A stretch of DNA of 64,000 nt, from positions 62,001-126,000 of the forward strand of contig NZ_JANHOH010000004.1 in NCBI RefSeq assembly GCF_024498135.1. Direction: 5' to 3'. Numbering within the stretch: position 1 is the stretch's first letter; each line of letters starts with the position of its first letter. The notes below the pieces were generated by a model that ran no database searches, was not told where the DNA came from, and saw nothing but the letters and a program-made list of their open reading frames with translations. Positions 59,794 to 64,000 of this stretch are shown here, in pieces. Source of the stretch: Mucilaginibacter aquariorum (GTDB lineage Bacteria; Bacteroidota; Bacteroidia; Sphingobacteriales; Sphingobacteriaceae). Position numbers and translations under genes: made by a program.

Positions 59794-60684
59794 ATGGCAT
59801 TACCTATTATATTTTTTCACTACGGTAACCCGGCGTATTTAAAATATAGCCTAAAGCAAGCCAAATTTTTTAACCCCAATTCTACCATTTATTTATTGGG
59901 CGATGATAGTAATAATTGCTACTCATTTGTTACCCACATCCCGGCAAATAAATATAAAAGCGAAGCCACCCCATTCATAAAAAATTATAAGCATCTAACC
60001 TCTAATTCAGAAGATTACGAGCTGATCTGTTTTTTACGATGGTTTTATATAAATGCTTTTTGCAGAGAAAATAATATAGGCGCATTTATATATTTAGATT
60101 CGGATGTGCTACTTTACGAAGATATAGCTACCATGCAGCCCTTTTTTGAGCATAGTAAAATTGCTAATACCTGCGATACAACAGGGGTGCCTGCATTTAC
60201 ATATTTTAACGGGCAAAAAGCTATTAACGACTTTTGTAATTTCCTGCTTTATTCATACACCCACAATGATGCGGTAAAAAATTTAGAGGCCTTGTATGAA
60301 CCATTTACGAAAGCCCCGGAAACCCTGGGCGGAATAAGTGATATGACATTGTTCCATCTTTATTTTCAGGAGCACCCCGCTGATACAATGAAGATCAACT
60401 TTATAAATGATGACCTGGCAATTGATATTTGTATCAACAACCCCGACGGATTTGAAATGGCTGCGGGTATCAAAAAAATTATATGGCAAGATGGTCTTCC
60501 CTACGGTATAAATTCTGAAAATGGTTCACTGATCAGGTTTGCGTCATTACATTATCAGGGAAAATCAAAGAATTTAATTTTTAGGCACTACCTGGCCGGT
60601 GGTTATAAATTACAACAATTTAGAGATAAATTAAAAGAACGGTTCAAAAAGATCAGAAGAAGCATTAATGGTTTGTTTAAATAA
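59794..60684 (+). CDS. Putative GT-A glycosyltransferase with DSDV motif
   Basis: 296 residues. PIIFFHYGNPAYLKYSLKQAKFFNPNSTIYLLGDDS at the start and GAFIYLDSDVLLYEDI (about 104-119), where DSDV is a DxD metal site. KAPETLGGISDMTLFHLYFQEHP and FASLHYQGKSKNLIFRHYL give a later acceptor region. I recognise the fold but not a family name; it resembles GT-A proteins such as GT32/GT8 only loosely. No signal peptide. It is in the same run as the HlpA-like gene. Confidence 0.7.
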   Translation: MALPIIFFHYGNPAYLKYSLKQAKFFNPNSTIYLLGDDSNNCYSFVTHIPANKYKSEATPFIKNYKHLTSNSEDYELICFLRWFYINAFCRENNIGAFIYLDSDVLLYEDIATMQPFFEHSKIANTCDTTGVPAFTYFNGQKAINDFCNFLLYSYTHNDAVKNLEALYEPFTKAPETLGGISDMTLFHLYFQEHPADTMKINFINDDLAIDICINNPDGFEMAAGIKKIIWQDGLPYGINSENGSLIRFASLHYQGKSKNLIFRHYLAGGYKLQQFRDKLKERFKKIRRSINGLFK

Positions 60685-60698
60685 ACATATTTGTAAAA

Positions 60699-61652
60699 AT
60701 GAGCGCCCCCGATAACCCTGTTTACAAAACACAATCGCCTATATTATTTATCATATTTAATAGGCCAGATACAACCCAAAGGGTTTTTGATAAAATAAAG
60801 GAGACGCAACCACAAAGGCTGTATGTTGCAGCTGACGGCCCGCGTGCTACTAAGCCAGCCGAGGCCGGGATGTGTGAGCAGGCCCGCGCAATAATCAACC
60901 AGGTAGACTGGCCCTGCGAGGTGAAAACGCTTTTTCGAGATAGTAACCTGGGCTGTAAGCATGCGGTGTCATCTGCCATCGACTGGTATTTTGAAAACGA
61001 GGAAGAGGGGATTATATTAGAGGATGATTGCCTGCCTGCCAATGACTTTTTCAGGTATTGCGATACCATGCTGGAGCGTTACAGGTATGATACCCGGATA
61101 CGTCATGTTGGTGGATGCAACCTGCAGATGGGAAAAAAATGGGGCAACGCTAGCTATTATTTTTCTAATATGACCCACGTATGGGGCTGGGCCGGTTGGC
61201 GCAGGGTTTGGAAAGAATATGATAAAGAGCTGAGCCGCTACCATTCAAACGAAATAAGGCCACAGCTGGAAACCATTTTTAGCGACAAATTTATTGTAGA
61301 TACCTGGGAAGAGATTTTTAATCACATGAAAGCTGACCGGATTAATACCTGGGATTACCAGTTAGCCTTCCTTAACTTTTTTAATAACAGCTTATCGGTA
61401 ATTCCTAACGTTAATCTTATATCTAATATTGGGTTTGGCGAAAACTCCACCCACACCACAGACGCGAACAGCTTAAATGCAAATTTGCCGTTAGGCAAAC
61501 TTGGCGATATAACACATCCTTTATATGTGTTACCGCAAAAAGGCGCCGACCTGTTCACCCTCCGTTACGATTTTAATATAGAGGCCCGATGGAAAAAATA
61601 TAACCGACCTAAGTACAAGGTAAAAAGATGGTTTAAGGGGTTGTTTAAATAA
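60699..61652 (+). CDS. Nucleotide-diphospho-sugar transferase (HlpA-like)
   Basis: 317 residues. SPILFIIFNRPDTTQRVFDKIKE at the start, RLYVAADGPRATKPAEAGMCEQARAII, VKTLFRDSNLGCKHAVSSAIDWYFENEEEGIILEDDCLPANDFFRYCDTML (EDD as metal site near 108-110). FSNMTHVWGWAGWRRVWKEYD (about 151-171) is typical of proteins labelled hemolysin HlpA, which are really GT-A fold sugar transferases. Last gene of the cluster; a bidirectional terminator follows. Confidence 0.88.
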   Translation: MSAPDNPVYKTQSPILFIIFNRPDTTQRVFDKIKETQPQRLYVAADGPRATKPAEAGMCEQARAIINQVDWPCEVKTLFRDSNLGCKHAVSSAIDWYFENEEEGIILEDDCLPANDFFRYCDTMLERYRYDTRIRHVGGCNLQMGKKWGNASYYFSNMTHVWGWAGWRRVWKEYDKELSRYHSNEIRPQLETIFSDKFIVDTWEEIFNHMKADRINTWDYQLAFLNFFNNSLSVIPNVNLISNIGFGENSTHTTDANSLNANLPLGKLGDITHPLYVLPQKGADLFTLRYDFNIEARWKKYNRPKYKVKRWFKGLFK

Positions 61653-61659
61653 CAAGCAT

Positions 61660-61695
61660 AAAAGCCACTCACCTATGGGCGAATGGCTTTTAAAT
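61660..61695. terminator. Bidirectional terminator between the glycan cluster and the beta-barrel gene
   Basis: AAAAGCCACTC (61660-61670) and GAATGGCTTTT (61681-61691) with one wobble, loop of ten, T-runs in both directions. Both neighbouring genes end here. Confidence 0.8.
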
Positions 61696-61714
61696 AAATC
61701 AATAGTAAATTCTT

Positions 61715-62398
61715 TTATTGAAACTTAAACCCTAAGCCCAATTGAAACACCTGGTTGCGATAATCGGGTATAGCGCTGCTATTAGAATGGTTTTCACCCA
61801 AATCAATGGCATATCGGCCACGTAGCTCAACATTACGGTTTAAATCAATACCAACACCAATAACACCGGATATATAGCTCTTATCGCCACGGTAACCGTA
61901 TTCAGATTCAGATATGGTATTAAACCCATCGTCATAAGTATTGTGGGTTGATGTGATGAACGTTAATTGCGGGCCTATAACAAAATTGAAACCCGGTACC
62001 AGCCTGAATTTCGCCAGCAATGGGATATCAACATAGTTGGTGCGCTGCTTAAATGTACCATCAATAGTTTCGGCCTTGTACCCTTTTTGCGAAAATAAAA
62101 CTTCGGGCGCGAATGATAGCGGGTAGGCAATTGGCACATCAAAGGTTAAACCTGCATGCCAGCCTGCAATAGTGCTGGTACTAAAGTCAGAATTATAAGC
62201 ATCAACAGTATTTGAAAAATTCACACCGCCTGCTAAACCAACCCGGGGTCTGTAAAAATCATCAGCACGCCTGTTATAACGTTCCTGAACGGGCGCTCGC
62301 CTAACTACTCTTACCCTGCGTGGGCGGCGGTCATAACGTTGTGCACTAACTTCGCCTGCAACCAGCAGGCATATAGCCATAAAGAGAATTTTTTTCAT
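61715..62398 (-). CDS. Outer-membrane beta-barrel protein (porin family)
   Basis: 227 residues from the ATG at 62398 (the longer frame to 62455 adds a non-signal stretch). Signal peptide (MKKILFMAICLLVAGEVSAQ). A basic stretch (RYDRRPRRVRVVRRAPVQERYNRR, about 21-44) precedes an OMP_b-brl_2-like barrel: VGLAGGVNFSNTVDAY, YPLSFAPEVLFSQKGYKAE, VDIPLLAKFRLVPGFNFVIGPQLTFIT, and the final strand VFQLGLGFKFQ ending in Phe for Bam recognition. Function unknown; small porin or adhesin. Confidence 0.88.
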   Translation of the reverse strand: MKKILFMAICLLVAGEVSAQRYDRRPRRVRVVRRAPVQERYNRRADDFYRPRVGLAGGVNFSNTVDAYNSDFSTSTIAGWHAGLTFDVPIAYPLSFAPEVLFSQKGYKAETIDGTFKQRTNYVDIPLLAKFRLVPGFNFVIGPQLTFITSTHNTYDDGFNTISESEYGYRGDKSYISGVIGVGIDLNRNVELRGRYAIDLGENHSNSSAIPDYRNQVFQLGLGFKFQ

Positions 62399-62566
62399 CG
62401 GTTTTATTTTATTTGTTTTGTGATGAACTATCGTGGATTGCCCACAATATTTCATGCCGGTTAATTTTATAACCTATAGAGTGAAATTTCGTGCCAAGGT
62501 TTATTCGGGATATGTTTTATAAAATCTTAGATAGGTAAAACAATTAGCTAAATTTTAGATTTAAGC

Positions 62567-62574
62567 TACATTTG
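62567..62574 (+). promoter_or_regulatory. -7 box TACATTTG of the GH3 gene
   Basis: TAnnTTTG match ending seven bases before the ATG at 62582. A near-leaderless mRNA is expected. Confidence 0.5.
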
Positions 62575-62581
62575 GATAATA

Positions 62582-64000
62582 ATGAAACAAAAACTTTACG
62601 TCGCCTGCACCATCCTTTTTATGTTAAGCCTGCTAACTCAAAGCAGTTCCGCTCAAAAAACAAGCTTCATTAATTCATTAAGCGAGCAAAACCATTGGGT
62701 AGATTCGGTGTACAAAAAAATGAGCCGTAAGGAGCGTATTGGCCAGCTTTTTTACGTAAGGGCGCATACCAATATGGGCAAAGCCTATGAAGATTCGGTA
62801 GGTAAGATTATAGAGGAAGAGCATATTGGCGGCCTGGTGTTTTTTCAGGGTGGGCCGGTAAGGCATGCTAATCTCATTAACAATTATCAAAAGGTGTCAA
62901 AGGTGCCTTTGCTTATAGCTATGGATGGTGAATGGGGATTAGGTATGCGTTTAGATTCATCCGTTTCTTATCCTTACCAAATGACTTTGGGGGCTATCCA
63001 GAATAACAACCTCATCTACAAAATGGGGCAAATGGTAGCTTATGATTTTAAGCGGCTGGGGATGCATATCAACTTTGCACCCGATATGGATGTTAATAAT
63101 AACCCCAACAACCCGGTTATCAACTATCGTTCTTTTGGCGATAACAAGTATAACGTGGCACAAAAGGGTATTGCTTATTTTAAAGGGATGCAGGATGCCG
63201 GGCTTATTGTTTTTGCAAAACACTTCCCCGGGCATGGCGATACCAATGTAGATTCGCACTTTGCCTTACCGCAATTACCCTTCACCCGCGCCCGTTTAGA
63301 TTCGTTAGAAGAATACCCGTTTAGGGAAGCCATAAACGCAGGTATAAGCGGGGTAATGATAGCGCACATGAATATACCCGCGCTGGATACTACAAAAAAT
63401 TTGCCTTCTACCTTATCAAGGGCAATAGTTACCGGTGTGTTGAAAGATTCCCTTGGTTTTAAAGGGATTGTTGCTTCGGATGCCATGGAAATGCAGGGCG
63501 TGGTAAAAAACTTCCCTAATGGCGAAGCTGATGTAAGGGCATTTTTAGCAGGGAATGATCTGATAGAACTATCTGTTAATTCAAAAAATGGCGCTAAGCT
63601 AATTTTGAAAGCCATCAAAAAAAAGAAGATCGCTAAAGAGGAATTTGAGGCGAGAATAAAAAAACTATTGGCAGCTAAATACTGGGCAGGCTTAAATACG
63701 TATAACCCTACCACACCGGCAAACTTACTGCAGGATATTAACCGCCCAGCCGCAGCCGAACTAATACAGCAATTAGCTGATGCCGCCATAACCGTGTTAA
63801 AAGGCAGCAGCCAAACCATCCGCCAAAACCCGCTCCGGAAAACAGCCATTGTAAGTATCGGGGTTGACAGGCCAACTACTTTTCAGATGGAGCTTTCTAA
63901 ATGGTATGCCAACAGTATGATATTTTTGGTGGGTAAAAGTACATCCGTAACCGATATGAACCGCATGCTGCAAACCCTAAAAGGTTTCGACCAGGTTTTT
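62582..64000 (+). CDS. Glycoside hydrolase family 3, NagZ-like (3' partial)
   Basis: 473 residues are visible and the frame is open at the window edge. Signal peptide (LYVACTILFMLSLLTQSSSA). GH3 N-terminal barrel: KEERIGQLFYV-type start, GGLVFFQGG, LLIAMDGEWGLGMRLD. NagZ-specific loop KHFPGHGDT (213-221, His218 and Asp220 as the catalytic dyad). Nucleophile Asp300 in VASDAMEMQGV. From about residue 415 the second domain begins (AAITVLKGSSQTI). In Bacteroidota such proteins often continue with a beta-lactamase-like domain, which would lie outside the window. Likely a beta-N-acetylglucosaminidase for peptidoglycan turnover or chitin. Confidence 0.9.
   Translation, partial: MKQKLYVACTILFMLSLLTQSSSAQKTSFINSLSEQNHWVDSVYKKMSRKERIGQLFYVRAHTNMGKAYEDSVGKIIEEEHIGGLVFFQGGPVRHANLINNYQKVSKVPLLIAMDGEWGLGMRLDSSVSYPYQMTLGAIQNNNLIYKMGQMVAYDFKRLGMHINFAPDMDVNNNPNNPVINYRSFGDNKYNVAQKGIAYFKGMQDAGLIVFAKHFPGHGDTNVDSHFALPQLPFTRARLDSLEEYPFREAINAGISGVMIAHMNIPALDTTKNLPSTLSRAIVTGVLKDSLGFKGIVASDAMEMQGVVKNFPNGEADVRAFLAGNDLIELSVNSKNGAKLILKAIKKKKIAKEEFEARIKKLLAAKYWAGLNTYNPTTPANLLQDINRPAAAELIQQLADAAITVLKGSSQTIRQNPLRKTAIVSIGVDRPTTFQMELSKWYANSMIFLVGKSTSVTDMNRMLQTLKGFDQVF

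Noticed and set aside
52456..61652. A defence island or toxin-antitoxin system among the short unknown genes of the glycan cluster
   Set aside because: All reading frames with recognisable features are transferase-like or transport; none has nuclease, helicase or toxin motifs.
1..64000. tRNA, rRNA, riboswitch, insertion sequence or prophage
   Set aside because: No cloverleaf, rRNA-like stretch, transposase, integrase or phage structural gene was seen on either strand by reading.

Overview
This window comes from the chromosome of a Bacteroidota bacterium, most likely family Sphingobacteriaceae (Mucilaginibacter- or Pedobacter-like). The evidence is a gliding-motility lipoprotein GldD, many DUFs typical of this phylum, outer-membrane barrel proteins, SusC-free but glycan-rich gene content, moderate GC, and repeated upstream TAnnTTTG boxes (the phylum's unusual -7 promoter element) with few Shine-Dalgarno sequences. 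The placement is inferred from gene content and not from a marker search. There are no rRNA or tRNA genes, no CRISPR array, no transposase and no prophage genes. Both ends cut through genes: a GHL10 glycoside hydrolase at the left and a GH3 enzyme at the right.

Layout. 1-9.8 kb is mostly minus-strand housekeeping: DUF1835, PhnA-like and DUF6624 proteins, pyruvate dehydrogenase E1 beta, a cytoplasmic-looking M23 peptidase, RbfA, a LolC/E-type permease, a metallo-hydrolase, an aroE-gldD overlapping pair and a methyltransferase. 9.9-15.9 kb holds a glycosyltransferase/histidine kinase/DinB operon, an ECF sigma/anti-sigma pair facing a DUF6249 membrane protein, a candidate small RNA and a DUF2911 protein. 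15.9-22.1 kb holds a CDF metal transporter, a VOC protein, and a PIG-L deacetylase followed by a small-membrane-protein/sodium-solute-symporter operon that contains a 42-residue gene. 22.3-26.9 kb is a complete TetR-TolC-EmrA-EmrB efflux operon with a visible operator. 27-31 kb has an AhpD/AhpC peroxidase pair and a GH20 hexosaminidase. 31-36 kb has a PfkB kinase, three small unknown proteins in a repeat-rich stretch, and a prolyl oligopeptidase. 36-45 kb has a TetR/small protein/MFS operon, a polysaccharide deacetylase, a zinc ribbon protein, an orphan receiver, a TPR-transmembrane-HTH regulator, an MFS exporter and an M28 peptidase. 45-52 kb has RecG, RidA, an unlisted 47-residue membrane protein, a major OmpA-type protein, aminopeptidase P, MeaB and a small lipoprotein. 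52.4-61.7 kb is a nine-gene plus-strand cell-surface glycan cluster (eight transferase-like genes and an MsbA-type ABC exporter). It is followed by a beta-barrel protein and the GH3 gene.

Two themes stand out beyond ordinary gene content. First, the spaces between genes carry about nine different families of palindromic or inverted repeats, including a REPIN-like pair of mutually inverted hairpins and a run of four hairpins. Most lie just 3' of genes. Second, several -7 boxes (TAnnTTTG) sit only 4-7 bases before the ATG, which predicts leaderless or near-leaderless mRNAs. I found no convincing wholly new defence or mobile system. The best candidates for undescribed biology are the two small membrane-protein genes (at 19.2-19.3 kb, translationally coupled to a symporter, and at 47.8-47.9 kb), the symporter/PIG-L module, the two unfamiliar transferase-like proteins in the glycan cluster, and the candidate small RNA at 14.8 kb.
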